This document shows, piece after piece, positions 36,601-47,718 of a DNA stretch of 64,000 nt. The notes under the pieces were generated by a model that was not told where the DNA came from, ran no database searches, and saw nothing but the letters and a program-made list of their open reading frames with translations. The position numbers and the translations under genes are program-made. Every line of letters starts with the position of its first letter. Position 1 is the stretch's first letter. The stretch comes from Cokeromyces recurvatus (lineage: Eukaryota > Mucoromycota > Mucoromycetes > Mucorales > Mucoraceae): positions 372,001 to 436,000 of the forward strand of contig NW_026251392.1 in assembly GCF_025118155.1 (NCBI RefSeq). The letters are read 5' to 3'.

Positions 36601-37755
36601 GAACTCCTGTGGACGCCTATGACCACCAATCACTTGTCTTGAGATCTTGAATATATTTTTCGACGCGTTAACGTCGCATTGCCACATTATTCCGCAACTT
36701 TGACAAGTTTGGACACTGTGCAACCCAATGTAAGCATCAGTCAAGCATATTTGAAGACATGCATGACAGGTCTATATTTACAGTATTAATAAATTATTCT
36801 TTGACCAGTTTTGGTAAATCCTGTTGTATCTTTGAAGTCTTGAACTCATCTACAGAAGCAAGTAAAAGTTCTCCTGATTTCTGTCTCATTTTGAGTTGTT
36901 TGTAAAGAACTCCTGTCACTCCTACCCTGAGACCCTTCAAATGTACACCGTCTTTTCCGAACATGCCATTTCCGAAAGCTATAACAGGCAATTTACTCTT
37001 GTCGTATTTGAAAGGTTGAGACTTCCAAAGCTTCTTGGTGTTCCTGAAATAAATAATAGTTAATGAATATAGTGTTTGTCTCTCTGCTTTGATGCTAGTA
37101 TACTCACTTTATCTGCCGGGGAACTTCTTTGTCTCTCTTTTTCGCTTCTTTTTCTCTCCTCTTCTCTCTTTTCTTCCTCTTCTTCCTCTTCTTCTTTGTG
37201 TTCTTTCTTTTGGTCTTATTGTATTTTTTTTCCACCATTAATGAGGACATTGGCCATTTCTTGTCTGGCCCTTTGAACTCCCTGGTATAGGTGAAAGCGA
37301 CTTTTAACAGTTGAGAAGTTGTTAAATGCTAGTATTCTGTTTAGATGTAAGAGGATATACGTTATGTATTGCAAATAGTTTGAAAGAACAACTGTCTTAG
37401 TTGTAGGAATGTTGAGAAGTATATCCTCTACATTTTCTCGAGACATTCTTTTTGTTTCTCTCTTTGCGTGTCTTATAGGCCCTGTTAAAGTAGAGTACTC
37501 TTTAGTAGAGCATCGTCTGATTTGATGGGATTCATCACTCTCCCCATAAGCAGCAGCAAAAACCTGATGTCGGTTGGGATCCAGCCCGCAAAGAGAAACA
37601 TCAGCCAAGTTTTCATTTTTCATATCATCTCCCAATTGGAAAATTTCTACATCTTCGCTAGATATGTATCTGTATTTATCTGTACTGTTTGTTATTTTTT
37701 GCAATAGAACCACATCAGCTTCTTTACAGTCGACTAGTAAAATGCGCTGGAGCAT
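36586..37755 (-). CDS. Fanzor (eukaryotic TnpB-like RNA-guided nuclease), copy 2
   Basis: Minus strand, read from 37755 to the stop at 36586. RuvC-I Asp lies in CGLDPNRHQ (37581-37579), then RRCSTKEY, NIPTTKTVVL, STVKSRFHLYQ, ANVLINGG, a Lys/Arg-rich stretch, an intron ending near 37045, KLWKSQPFKYDKS, VIAFGNGMFG, DEFKTSK (Asp 36850-36848), zinc ribbon CHAC...CQSCG and RuvC-III CDVNASKN (Asp 36675-36673). The only clear break is an A8 run near 37227-37234: with seven A the frame continues as KYNKTKRKN, parallel to copy 1, and meets the next exon in the right phase. A 34-nt intron (36772-36805) is proposed before the zinc ribbon. The 5' end is uncertain; no N-terminal zinc region like that of copy 1 was found. 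Confidence 0.82.
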
Positions 37756-38169
37756 GTTGTTGCAAATATTTCTGACAGATCATATGTTTAATTTGAATCT
37801 ACACATACTAATAAAGTATCAAATTTCAGCAAATTCTACCATTTATGGAAAACGCTCTAAAGTGACAAAGCTGTCGATCTGTCTGAATTATACTTTTAGG
37901 GCATTTTTTTTTTCGGTTAAAGTCAGACTCAGTCTTTATTTTGAATATTAGCATGACGCATGACTTACAATTATTTCTGATCCAAAATAATAATATGTTC
38001 GATGGTGACTTGGTTGGCTCCCCGGTGGCAAGCCGTAACATCGTGTCTTCCACTCAGACTCAAGGCTTACTTGGGACCATGCTATTATCTACTTCGACAT
38101 GCATATCCACTTTCAAATGCTATACATCATCCCTGACCCTCTTTCCTTCGTTCTGAACAGGCTCCCTTC

Positions 38170-38203
<34 letters not shown>

Positions 38204-39062
38204 GGCCGTCCTAAAGTTTCCTGTATTTGGTCCGTTCATTAGCCAGTAGTATGCTGAATATTCCACGAAATGGACTATATCCTTCATAACAAACCGCCTC
38301 CTGAACTCATCATTTCTGGCGTTAAACTGGTGAATTGGTTAAATCAATCATAGTAGTAGTAGTAGTAGTAGTAGTTCAAATATTTTTTTTACTGATTCTG
38401 TTTCTCTTTATTTTTATACATTTTCCTCTTTTCTTGCAAGAGGTTTTTTTTTCATACAAAATAACACTCAGAACTGGCCAGGGCAAAAGAATGTATTCAT
38501 AACCACTACATGCGCAATGGCCTTTACTTTAATTAAATTACTCTTTAATCACATCTCTGTCCCATTTTCGCATCTGTGTCTCATTTTCATTTGGGTGTCC
38601 CAAATCTACATCCGTGTCCCAATTTAATTTTTGAATGACCCAATTATTTTTTTTATTGGCCCAACCTAGTTTCCCAGACTGTAAAAGGTGATGCTATTTC
38701 TTAATGGATAATAAATGATTTCAAGTAAGCCTTTTTGTAGTCAATAAAAGGGCTTATATTTCATCAAAATGATTCTATACACAACAATAGAAATAAAGAG
38801 GAGGTAGTGAGAAACCATCTATCATCATTTTTTAATAATTGGATAGAATCTAGTAAGAATGTTAATGTTGTCGTGCTAATTCTCCTGTATTAAATTATCG
38901 TGTGTACAATTTCTTCATCTAAACTCGAAAGGGAGTTGAAAAAAAAAATATGTGAGTAGTGACTTGAATTCATTTGATTTTTCAACTTTAATTTTTATTT
39001 TTATTTTATTTATTATTTTTATTATTCAAAAATAGACATATTTATTACATACATTAACCATA
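37756..39062. other. Intergenic upstream of Fanzor copy 2
   Basis: About 1.3 kb without a convincing gene. It contains an atypically GC-rich patch (37995-38160), an A32 run (38171-38202), a TAG trinucleotide tract (38350-38374), and dispersed repeat B (38556-38684). The patch and the repeat may mark the 5' flank of the element carrying the nuclease. Confidence 0.5.
38556..38684 (+). repeat. Dispersed repeat B, related to repeat A
   Basis: Units TCTGTCCCATTTTCGCA, TGTGTCTCATTTTCATT, GGTGTCCCAAAT and CGTGTCCCAATTT follow each other at about 20-bp spacing, then TTGGCCCAACCTAGTTTC and GACTGTAA. Order and orientation match the array at 13032-13178. Confidence 0.75.
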
Positions 39063-41023
39063 ATGTCTGAACAAGTAAGAGCAAATGAACATACAGAAAC
39101 AGCTCAAATTGGAAATGAATCTGCAAGCAAATTTACAGAACAAAAAATGAGAGAATGTTTCAAGTAATGTTCTTTTCTTCTTCTTTCTTTTCTTAATATT
39201 CATTTAAATGCTAATATACACATTTTCTTTGTTTATAGGTCTATTTATGAATCAACACGTATTGCATCTGAAATACACGTATTGGAGAATAAATTAAACT
39301 CTTTAACTGGAATCAGACAGAAATTATGTTCTAGTAATGACAACAAACCTTTAGCTGGATTAAACACTATGAGTAAATATATAACCTTTATATCTATATC
39401 TATATATACGTGCACCCTAACGAACTCATCTGGTTTAAAAAAATAATATTGATAGATAGTACCATTAACGATTTAGAGATGGAAATCAAACAAAAAGAAA
39501 ATGAGTATGATTATATAGATAATAGTTTTTATTTTTTTCTTTTTTCGTTAACATTCCCTTTATCTTTTTCTAATCTAGTATGAGAAAAGCTGAAAATTAT
39601 ATAATTAGCAGTTGTCAACAAATATGTGATAATGTACTCGAAGCTTCTAAAAAAAATGCCTTAACAATCTCAAATATGACACAATCTTTTTTAGAAACTT
39701 TCAGTAAAAGTGTATATGAAAAGATAGATAATAAGATTTCATCAACTCAAAAAATTATTGAAATCATTCAAAAGGAAAAAATGGATGTTGCTGAAAAGGA
39801 AAATATGTTGCAATCACTTGAAGCATTCAAGACTCAACTCAAGGATGTTCAAAAAAATACACTTCGATCTATGGGGACTATGCTTACTAGCCGTTTTAAA
39901 GAATTATCAGACACATTTGATAAGAAAAGAGAGGAACTAAATGCTGAACGACTAAAGAATGAAGTGCAAAATAAAATAATGTCTATCTTGGATGATAAAT
40001 TTAAAAAATTCCTTGAAGAAGCTAAAAAACAAAATGAAATGGCATCAGCGAAAGAAAGTGACATTTTGGTTCCTGATCAAGTGTTACAGATTGTAAAGAA
40101 AGAAATCATGGAACAAGTAGGCCCTACTAATTTACAGAAAATTATTACCTCTTTACCTGAATATCAAGCATTAAAAGAGATGCAACAAGAATTGACTTTT
40201 TCTGAGGGAAAGCAATCTATTCCTGCTGATCTTGAGGCTGTCAAACAAAGAATTCAGGAATTAACATCAGAAATTATTGATTTAAAACAAGTATTTAATT
40301 CTACTCGTGTCATCCTGGATACATTTAAAAATCAAAATGTATCTAGTACTCATAACGATCCTAACATCACAGCACTCACTTCCTTTGACCAAACAGCAGC
40401 CCTTAAACGTATGGAAGACGTCTTGAAAGAAATTTCATTAATTCATAATAATATCAAGATGATTGAAACTGTCGTGAGCGTTAAAGCAAAGGCAGTTGAA
40501 GATAATCATCATTTACAGCCTAGAAAGAGACAAAGAATAGATGATATCACAGAGGATACGGATGAAACCAGTAATGCTGCTATCCTTGCTCGATTAGTTG
40601 ATATCGAAACAAAACATCAAAAACTACTGGATTTCATTTTACAACGTAAAGATACTGTCTTGGATGACATGTTCCCTACACGTTTAGAAGCTGCTATGAA
40701 AAAGATTGAAAAAGTGTTACTGTAAGTTAAAATATTAAAAATTGTATATCTATAGTCAACTGGAATCTAATGCATTGTATTATGTGTGTTTTGTATATAG
40801 TAATCATGAAACATTTATTTCTTATTTAATTGATCCTTTTACAACTTCAAAAAAATTACAAATGACTTCAATCCCTACAAATACAAACCTTGAATCTAGC
40901 ACTCTCAATCCAGCTTTATTAGATGCTATCTCACAACTCATTAAACAAAAAGCAGAAGAAATTGCCCTTCCTCTTCATCAAAAAATTAAATCTTTGGAAG
41001 AAAAGTTGGAGCAAAGGAAATAA
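39063..41023 (+). CDS. Coiled-coil protein of unknown function
   Basis: Five exons (39063-39163, 39239-39372, 39456-39504, 39579-40721, 40801-41023) join in frame to 549 residues. Most of the protein is charged alpha-helix with heptad-like patterns, for example KISSTQKIIEIIQKEK, LEAFKTQLKDVQ and KNEVQNKIMSILDDKF, with a basic PRKRQRIDD patch that could be a nuclear localisation signal. No catalytic motif is seen. I do not recognise the family. A chromosomal, kinetochore or cytoskeletal role would fit the architecture but is a guess. Confidence 0.75.
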
Positions 41024-41415
41024 TTTTATACATCTACATATATTTATATGATAAGCATTAAGAAAAAAAAAAGGCTTTATGATTGATTTTGACTTTTTCA
41101 TAAAACAGTAATAAATGATAAAAGCTAAAATATTACATGTTTTGACAGCAACCAGATACACATATACATGTTTTTTTTTTTTTAAGGGAAGATTCTTCAC
41201 ATGCAGTGCATAAAAAATGTGACGTCAACTAGGTGAGTTTTTTTTTTTAATGTGCAAGGGAAGGCCATAAAAGTAAATCAATTTATTTTTTTATTTTTTT
41301 TGGACAGTCGGTTGTATTAATTTCCCCAGCTGTATCTCCCCCTCTCTCTATCTCTCTATCTCTCTCCCTATTTATTTATTTATTCTACTTCTTCTTTAAT
41401 TAGTAAATAATAATT
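41024..41415. other. Intergenic with CTCT microsatellite before COX4
   Basis: A TCTC-rich tract (about 41335-41370) and TTTA repeats precede the COX4 start codon. No gene seen. Confidence 0.5.
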
Positions 41416-42159
41416 ATGTTTGGACTTCGTCGTGCTATTCTTAAAGCTGCTCCCATTGCTACACGTACTTCAATTAGACCTTTCTCGGTTGTAGGTGGTC
41501 GTTTATGTAAATATTTCAATTTTTGAAATTTTAAACATATAAATATATGCATCTATATATGCATACATACATATATATATATATGTATGTGTGTGTGTTT
41601 GAAAGAAGAAGAAGAAAAAAAAAGGGGGGAAAGAGGAGAAAAGAAAAGGAATTTAAAAGTAACATTACTCATGAATACTAATTATTATTGTATATACATT
41701 TATATATATATATATATATTAGCTGGAGCTGTTGGACATAATGTTGAATCAAATTTAGGCCCTGGTGCTAAGGCAGGTGAAGTTCCTACTGATCTTCAAC
41801 AAGCTACTGGTTTGGAACGTCGAGAATTGCTTGCAAAGCTTGAAGGTAGAGAATTTTTTGATATGGAACCTTTGAACATGACTCATCTTGGTACTGTCAA
41901 GAATCCTATTGTTGTCAAGTCTCACGATCCCATTCGTTTTGTTGGTTGCACTGGTAAGTTCTTGACAAAAAAAAACAAAGAAAAGAGAAAAAAAAAAAAA
42001 CTTTACAACTAATTGTTATCATAATTAGGTTTCCCTGCTGAATCTCACGATGTTATTTGGATTAATTTGGATAAATCTCATGAACATGATCGTTGTCCTG
42101 AATGTGGTTCTGTTTTTGTTATGGATTTTATTGGTACTGAAGATGAACATCATCATTAA
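41416..42159 (+). CDS. COX4: Cytochrome c oxidase subunit 4 (mammalian Vb homologue)
   Basis: Three exons, 41416-41506, 41723-41953 and 42029-42159, 150 residues. The first exon is an Arg/Ala/Ser-rich mitochondrial presequence (MFGLRRAILKAAP). The mature part shows EVPTDLQQATGLERREL, the zinc-binding FVGCTGFPAESHD, and DRCPECGSVF, characteristic of the zinc-binding subunit on the matrix face of complex IV. Length and motifs are normal. The second intron begins with gtaagttc and carries poly-A runs. Confidence 0.95.
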
Positions 42160-42534
42160 ATAGTTTATTAAAGGAAAAAAAAAAACAGTTGACTTTTTTA
42201 AAGATTTTCTATTTTTATTATTTTATTTTACCAAATCATGAAAAAAGAGCAATATTTTATAAAAGTAAAATAACGCTATTTAAATTTTATTTCCTAAAAA
42301 AAAAAAAAAAAGCAAAAGGTAAATGGAACCAGTAAAAGAAAAGCAACTACATCGACAATAGCAACCCCTAAAGACGTCATCATTGGCTTTTATTTGAAAC
42401 TTCATTTTAAATACTTTTGGATTGATATGGATAGGATAGCAGAAAACATGATAACATAAGGCTTCTTTTCTTTCTTTCTTTTATGATCTATAATACATTA
42501 AAATTCAGTTTGGCACAACTGCCGACTTTTGTTA
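42160..42534. other. Intergenic between COX4 and the Tc1/mariner element
   Basis: AT-rich with an A-run; no gene seen. Confidence 0.5.
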
Positions 42535-42670
42535 TGGCACTTTTTTTTTTTTTTTTTTTTTTTTTTTTATTAATAGCACAAAAGTGTGCCATCACATTAA
42601 AGTGGCTGCTTATCAGAACACAACTGCTATTTGGATGCAAAATAACGACAAAAGTCTCGCAAGTCATTAT
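42535..42670 (+). repeat. Left terminal inverted repeat
   Basis: Starts TGGCAC, then a T28 homopolymer, then GCACAAAAGTGTGCCAT, ATTAAAGTGGCTG, CAACTGCTATTTGGATGCA and AACGACAAAAG. All these words recur in reverse complement in the right end, with a few substitutions. Confidence 0.85.
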
Positions 42671-43172
42671 AAGTGCATGCTAAATAAAGATCATATTAAG
42701 CTTATACGTAAAAATAAAATGTGATGTTTAAGACAAGGAAATATAGCTCATGTATTTATATGAACTGTATCAATAAAAAGCAATAGTAGTTATAATGATT
42801 ATTTTCTATTTTACCTTAAAGTTTGTTTAACAAAATGGGCCTCTAAACTCTAGCTACTTTAAATATTCTTTCATACCCTCTTTTTGTCCCTGGTTAATAG
42901 AAATGAATCAATCTTCTTCTTCCCTTTAAAAACTGGGTTTTGTTATCTCTACAGCTATATTAACAAAAAAAAAATATTTAACGCGTAATAGTCAAGCTCT
43001 ACAATCAAGTTTGTACTGAAATAATAGTACACTAAACAATTAAATTATTTTCTTACTCTCATAAATACATATATAAATAAAAAAATGGATGGATTCCTTT
43101 AATAAATAAAAGTATTCTTAATTTTAAAAGTTGATATTAATCTGTAGAAGCTCATCTAACTATAAGAGAAAG

Positions 43173-43178
43173 TGTCTT

Positions 43179-43217
<39 letters not shown>

Positions 43218-44125
43218 AAGCAGGAAGACAGAGATTGTTGAATGAGAATCACAAAAAGTACCTTGTGCAAACATTTGATGATAATCACTCCACAACAGTA
43301 GATCAAGTATTAGATGGCTTGACTACTCAATTTGATGGTCTGAAAGTTTCTTGGGCGACTGTTCATAAGTTTATGACAGAAGATTGCACTCTATCACTGA
43401 AAAAAAAAAGCATACTTTTATTATACGGAAAGAAACTCCCCTGAAAAGATCCAGCAGAAGATACGAATGGATAGTTAATTGGTCAGAGACTGATCTAGAT
43501 TCTGAGAACAACTGCGTCTTCATTGATGAAGCAGCATTCCACATTACACATGAAAAGAACAGTATCTCGGTCACAAAAAAAAAAAAAAAAAACGAGAGAG
43601 TGACAGTCGAAACGCCCACAACAAGGGCACAGACAACGACATTATTGGAGGGCTATTTCACCTTTTAGTGTCATCAGTATCAAAGTAAGTAGGCGGCCAT
43701 ACGAGGCTCCCTCAAAAAGAAAACGAAAATTGCCTGGTGTATGCAAAGCTATCAAAACTACAGGTACTATCACTGGCCATTATTTTAATTTTATTGGGGG
43801 GGGTGTTCTTGATGTTATGGATGAGCGTGAAGAGTTCAAAAAAAAATTCTACATTGTCATGGGCAATATTCCAATACACAAGCATGAAGATATCGGAAGG
43901 TATGTTGTCAATCAAGGTTGCGGCTGTGTATATCTCTCCCCTTCCCCTCCCCCCTATTCTCTAGAATTAAATCCAATAGAGCAATTCTGGTCTATCGGCA
44001 AAAGCAAGCTCAAGAAGGAGAAACTTCTGCAGAAAGAAACTCTCACTTCAAGGATTTCTGAAGCTTGTAACAGTATTCTTTATAGTGACTTGCTAGGCTT
44101 TTGTCGTTATTCTGCATCCAAATAG
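43173..44125 (+). pseudogene. Tc1/mariner-type DDE transposase, multiply frame-broken
   Basis: Fragments in changing frames. After an A-run come the helix-turn-helix words GRQRLLNENHKKYL and VSWATVHKFMTEDC, then RRYEWIVNWSETDLD, the first catalytic Asp in CVFIDEAAFHI, TTRAQTTTLLE, the second catalytic region around IPIHKHEDI, and YSLELNPIEQFWS with the third acidic residue, ending near ILYSDLLGFCRYSASK. Breaks fall at A10 (43401-43410), A18 (43575-43592), G8 and C-rich runs, and elsewhere. The protein cannot be made from this copy. Confidence 0.85.
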
Positions 44126-44200
44126 TAGTTGTGTTTTGATAAACAGCCACTTTAATATGATGGCACACTTTTGTGCCAAAATGAAAAAAAAAGTGTGCCA
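44081..44200 (-). repeat. Right terminal inverted repeat, overlapping the transposase 3' end
   Basis: Reverse complement of the left end: GCACAAAAGTGTGCCAT, ATTAAAGTGGCTG, ACTATTTGGATGCA, AACGACAAAAG. The last codons of the transposase (44081-44125) lie inside this repeat. Confidence 0.85.
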
Positions 44201-44747
44201 TGTGATTTAAGAAAGAGTGTATAATGAAATCGAAAAAGTGGTTGTAACACAAGGCTTACAGATATATTTATCTTTTCCTATCCTCTTCCGAGAATCAATC
44301 CAATAGAATAACAGTTTTGAGCGAGTAATGATGATTAAGAGCAAAAGTAGTAGGACGTAGCTACTATTTAAGCGAAAAGAAAGATCTAAGAAAATAAAAT
44401 GGAATAAATGATACTTGTGCTAATGTTTCCCTAAAGCATTAATAGAGATTTTATTCAACACTTTATTGATATGTCTGAGAAATGAGGCTACACGCGATAT
44501 ACATATTTTCGTTTGTCAAATAATGCATTAGAAAAGAATTGCCAATTGATTATTGGTCAATTATTTTTTTTTTCGAATTACTATTGAGTTTTAACAATGA
44601 CCATTTATTTTTTATAAGCTTGCTATTTAGTGCTGTGAATACTTTTTTTTTTTCATATACATATTTATTGGGTAAGGATCCTTTCTCTCCTTCATCCTTC
44701 CCACAAAAAAAAAACTTCTTTTTATTTACTTTATATACAATTATAGA
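44201..44747. other. Intergenic, no gene seen
   Basis: AT-rich spacer. The open frame that runs through 44539-44814 has no coding character and overlaps the next gene. Confidence 0.45.
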
Positions 44748-45632
44748 ATGTTATCAGCACTACCAAAGAAGCGTCAGAGTCAATTTGTTAAAAATAGTCA
44801 TCATCATAATATAAAAATAAGATCGTATCATTATGTTTGTCAGTATAAAACGAAGACTTACATTTATCAGAAGGCATCGTCTTCTATATTAAAGACAAAA
44901 ACATTAATTAAAACTATTTGTTCAATGAAAAGCGTAAAAAAAGTGACTCATCATCACCATAATAGTTACAAATCAATAAATCACCATAAACATAGAATAA
45001 AGTCCAATACAATGCTAGCGTCGTCATCGACTGGTTATTATCATCTTTCTAGAAGTAAATCACCAATTCATTATTATACCACTGCTGTTGCTTCTCCTTC
45101 TCTTCCTAATAAAGTAGTTACAACTCAGACAATTCCGAATCTTGTTAGTACAACAACTACTATCGCTACTGCTGCTAGTACTACAACTTCATTTACCAAT
45201 CATAATTCAACTTCAGTCATAGCGACTTTTCCGGAAGAAAGAGCAACAAACAAAGTGAATAATAATAAAGAGCTTGGAATTGGTCTTGGTGTAGGTATTG
45301 GCTGTATCGCAGCCCTCGGTCTAGTCAGTTTGTTGTTCATTCATAAGCGCAAAAAGCAACAAAAAGAGCCAATGAATAATGAAAGAGAGATAAGTAGTAT
45401 ATCTACACGTTGGCAACCACAAAATTTTATGGGAGTTGTTGCCTCTGTTGTATCCAAATTACCGCGGACGCCTTCTCAATCTAGCAAAGCATCTACTAAT
45501 AACAACGTTGATATTAAAAGCCCCAAGTCAATAGGTATCGCTATTGGACATGGAGAAGGTGCTGTCGAAATAGATCCATCTTATTCTTTACCGTCTCATT
45601 TAGCCTCTATAGACAATGAACGGCGGTATTAA
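44748..45632 (+). CDS. Single-pass Ser/Thr-rich membrane protein (Mid2/WSC-like layout)
   Basis: Single exon, 294 residues. A His/Lys/Ser-rich N-terminal part and a Thr/Ser-rich stretch (VSTTTTIATAASTTTS) precede one membrane segment, ELGIGLGVGIGCIAALGLVSLLF, immediately followed by the basic stop-transfer HKRKKQQK and a Ser-rich cytosolic tail. This order is that of fungal cell wall sensors and similar type I proteins. No N-terminal signal peptide is evident, so an upstream exon or a different start is possible. Exact function unknown. Confidence 0.65.
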   Translation: MLSALPKKRQSQFVKNSHHHNIKIRSYHYVCQYKTKTYIYQKASSSILKTKTLIKTICSMKSVKKVTHHHHNSYKSINHHKHRIKSNTMLASSSTGYYHLSRSKSPIHYYTTAVASPSLPNKVVTTQTIPNLVSTTTTIATAASTTTSFTNHNSTSVIATFPEERATNKVNNNKELGIGLGVGIGCIAALGLVSLLFIHKRKKQQKEPMNNEREISSISTRWQPQNFMGVVASVVSKLPRTPSQSSKASTNNNVDIKSPKSIGIAIGHGEGAVEIDPSYSLPSHLASIDNERRY

Positions 45633-46113
45633 TGTATCATCATTTTGTATAAAATATATACTATATCTATTCTATTTAAAAAGAAAAAAGAAATAGACTG
45701 TGTTACCACTATTGACGGCAACTGTTTGTAAAAAAAAGGTTTTCTATTTTTATAAAATATCACTGGGCACTTATTATCATGACCTGTTCAATTACTCGTT
45801 GTTATTTTTTATTAAAACAATACTAATATAAAAGCATATCGCTTATCAAACAAATTTAAATCAATGAATAGAAATTGTAAACAAGAGTGAAGCTTTCAGT
45901 ATCATAAATAGTGTTGAAAATTATCTGTTAAATTTTTACTATTAAGAATTATGCCATTCAATGATATCAAAATAAAAAAAAGGGGGGGACAAGGGCTTAG
46001 TGGAATATATTTTATCAAGAGATAGCTTATAATTAAAGAAAAAAAAAATACTCGGTAGTTTTTTTTTTAACCCTTTACCCTATTTAAATAGCATTGTCTG
46101 CCTATCTTTCAGG

Positions 46114-46149
<36 letters not shown>

Positions 46150-46186
46150 TCTGCCTTTTAAATAATATATTGTTACACAAGTGTAT

Positions 46187-46225
<39 letters not shown>

Positions 46226-47223
46226 AGAATACATATTTAGGCTTTTATTCGGTTTATCTAAAAATGAGTTTAGGTGAAAAGAATTATTTTTCTAGACTGT
46301 AGGGATAAAGCTTCTCTGTATCTTCTTTATTATACATAAATTCTGATCAGTCCTTCTAGACAATAGAGAAAGTTTCATTATTATACTTTGCCATACCCCT
46401 CCCCCCTTTTTTTTTAATCATTCTGAAAAACTTCTTCTGGTATTTTGGAATCAATAATCCAGTCTAGATCATTTTTGTAGTCCAACAAAACAACGCTAAT
46501 TATTTTAATTATTAGAACAGAGTGTGTTAAAGAAAAAGAAAGAGAACAAAAGGAAGTATAGTTTGAGACTGTGTTTATTCAATGAAAAGAAAAATGAAAT
46601 AAAAATAAGAATTAAAAGTTCTAAAGATTATTTTGTGTCTACACAACTGCTTGTATTTATATTAATGAATCCTGAATCAAAGAAATTAAAAATAACCGTC
46701 AAAGAACATGAGTCATGATACAGTGTTAGTATTCGGATATACATCTTGTTGATTCAAGAGACTGATTTATATGAATTATCTATTGGGTGTTATAATGATC
46801 TGATTAAGGTTTTAAATAAAACAATTTATTGCTTGATCTAAGTGTATGTCCCTGATGTCTTTTACATTTCTATTTTATTGGATTAAAGTCGACCTGAATC
46901 CTTTATCAAGGTTATAAAAATAAATATCTAGAACTTGTAGTATGCCTTATGATTGGCCCGTCTAGACGATTGAATTTCAATAAGTTTGATATTATTTACA
47001 GGACGTTATATACAATGTTTTATTTTATATTCAGGCTTATAGTTTATCTTTTATTATGCAATTCATCTACTATAATATTACTTACGCTTATATCCAGAGC
47101 TTGTTCTATAACACCAACAATTAACTCTAATTACCTTACTTTAATGAGTGTCAAATTATGATAAAAATCTGTTTGCTGTCAGATCGCGATATCCTCGGTA
47201 AGTATATAATGGGTGGACTATTA
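45633..47223. other. Intergenic, about 1.6 kb, with long homopolymers
   Basis: An A31 run (46116-46146) and a T33 run (46189-46221) lie about 40 bp apart and could pair as a long hairpin. No gene seen. The right part leads into a transposase fragment and may be older transposon sequence. Confidence 0.5.
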
Positions 47224-47500
47224 TTTAATTATCGATAATACCATCCTCCGTAAATGCTCTGATGTTCAACGATTAATTACTGATCACAGTTATAAAACTG
47301 CATATTCATCTATTGAATTATTCTGGTGCAAGGTCAAAGATAGTATTAAAAGAAATGGCCTAATTAAAAAAGGGATAATTTAACTCGTCAAGTTATTAAG
47401 TCAGCCGTATAGACACCTATCTGTTGAAGACTGCAAAAATTGGATTCTTCATTTGTATTCGTTTTTCTATAGGTGTTTGGTTCTTGAACCAATGCCTTAA
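47224..47500 (+). pseudogene. Decayed Tc1/mariner-type transposase C-terminal fragment
   Basis: One frame reads IIDNTILRKCSDVQRLI, then SSIELFWCKVKDSIKRN, which corresponds to the DDE region around the second Asp and the PELNPIE(x)FW(S)K(V)K motif. After a frame change SVEDCKNWILHLYSFFYRC follows, matching the usual transposase end before a stop at 47498-47500. The words differ from the 42.5-44.2 kb element, so it is another family. Confidence 0.72.
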
Positions 47501-47718
47501 GTACTAACAAAAAAAAACGAATAAATCCATATACTAAAGTAAAAAATCAATAGGCTGATACGACTGTTACAAAAAAAAATAAACTTGAATAATAAAATGG
47601 TTTGTACAACCAAATGTACCATTCCATTTTTTTCTCTCCCCATCCCCAACTTCTTTTTTTTTTCTTTTTTCTTTTTTTTTACTCGAGAAAAAAATTTAAT
47701 TCTTTTTAAGATTGTGAG

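Larger units (their letters stand above)
42535..44200 (+). mobile_element. Tc1/mariner-type DNA transposon with long imperfect terminal inverted repeats, inactive
   Basis: About 1.67 kb, bounded by TGGCAC at 42535 and GTGCCA ending at 44200. The two ends are inverted copies of each other over roughly 110-135 bp, counting a T28 run inside the left end. The left flank is TA, the right flank TG, so the expected TA target duplication is imperfect. It encodes a broken DDE-type transposase. Confidence 0.85.
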
